A stretch of DNA of 59,259 nt from Blastococcus sp. TF02A-35 (GTDB lineage Bacteria; Actinomycetota; Actinomycetes; Mycobacteriales; Geodermatophilaceae), in assembly GCF_004571075.1 (NCBI RefSeq), contig NZ_SPQP01000025.1, forward strand, positions 1 through 59,259, given 5' to 3'. Positions 59,130-59,259 of the stretch are shown piece after piece; within the stretch, counting starts at the first letter, position 1; every line of letters starts with the position of its first letter. The translations under genes were made by a program, and so were the position numbers. Below the pieces are notes generated by a model that saw only the letters and a program-made list of their open reading frames with translations, had not been told where the DNA came from and did no database searches.

Positions 59130-59259
59130 CCACCCGCCAGTCCCGCGCCGCGGCGACCAGCCGCCCGACGAGGGCGGCCAGCAGGGACTCCCCCTCCGCG
59201 GCCGACGCCCCCGCGGGGTCCCCGAGCACCCCGTTCGGGCTGACCGCCCGGACGCCCTC
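59104..59259 (-). CDS. mftE: Creatininase-family protein, C-terminal part; probable MftE
   Basis: Only the last 51 residues are in the window. They read GVRAVSPNGVLGDPAGASAAEG and continue ESLLAALVGRLVAAARDW. The phrase GVLGDP-x2-AS-x2-EG-x3-L is the usual C-terminal block of creatininase-family amidohydrolases. MftE, the peptidase that releases the mycofactocin intermediate, belongs to that family and normally precedes mftF. The presence of mftF 1.7 kb away on the same strand makes MftE the best call, but metal ligands are outside the window. The stop codon is part of a terminator hairpin. Confidence 0.72.
   Translation of the reverse strand, partial: EGVRAVSPNGVLGDPAGASAAEGESLLAALVGRLVAAARDWRVDPAGRLLG

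Overview
The window is about 59 kb of very GC-rich DNA with tightly packed genes, many GTG starts and frequent 4-bp stop/start overlaps (GTGA, ATGA). Gene content points to a high-GC actinobacterium. A Geodermatophilaceae-type genome (Blastococcus, Geodermatophilus, Modestobacter) is my best inference, from the DtxR/IdeR-type iron boxes, a mycobacterial-type LexA box before a DUF222-HNH gene, mycofactocin genes, a form II CoxSLM set and a SAM-IV-like riboswitch. No rRNA, tRNA or CRISPR array was seen.

Left edge (1-2.7 kb): the 3' end of an IS481-type transposase abuts a FrnE/DsbA oxidoreductase gene. A decayed, diverged copy of the start of that gene, with a stop in place of the first catalytic Cys, lies 1 kb away beyond a hypothetical gene. 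A pentapeptide-repeat protein follows. Then (2.8-12 kb) come a cation diffusion facilitator, an FKBP prolyl isomerase, an MFS exporter, a GH13 alpha-glucosidase, a PH-like membrane protein, and a translationally coupled three-gene set (GNAT acyltransferase, PlsC acyltransferase, GT4 mannosyltransferase-like) that looks like an ornithine-lipid-type pathway with a glycosyltransferase added. Divergent from it is a MerR regulator fused to sliding-clamp domains.

The middle (12-31 kb) holds lipid and ketone metabolism (acyl-CoA dehydrogenase, acetoacetyl-CoA synthetase), redox genes (glutathione peroxidase, DsbA-like), a siderophore ABC importer with its own lipoprotein under two iron boxes, transporters, an MscS channel, and a riboswitch-controlled metY-metX pair. 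A second MerR fusion (MerR-VOC) has a textbook 19-bp-spacer MerR promoter.

From 31 to 49 kb: a beta-eliminating lyase, a gamma-carbonic-anhydrase-like protein, an unrecognised 752-residue membrane-anchored protein coupled to a GNAT, glutamate dehydrogenase, an NlpC/P60 hydrolase, a small Cys-rich protein directly downstream of tldD-pmbA, an ArsR/AHSA1 pair with two identical-core operators, a deaminase-type amidohydrolase, DedA, a HAD enzyme, and a DUF222-HNH nuclease whose start codon sits inside a LexA palindrome.

Right edge (49-59 kb): a form II carbon-monoxide-dehydrogenase-like operon (coxS-coxL-coxM, then a tail-anchored coxG), an MFS exporter, and mycofactocin genes. mftF and the C-terminus of a creatininase (probable mftE) face the same way but are separated by an isochorismatase gene and an iron-box-controlled siderophore-binding lipoprotein gene. 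The two iron-uptake loci probably share the permease/ATPase encoded at 17.9-20.9 kb. A structured intergenic repeat occurs twice, each time just after a stop codon.
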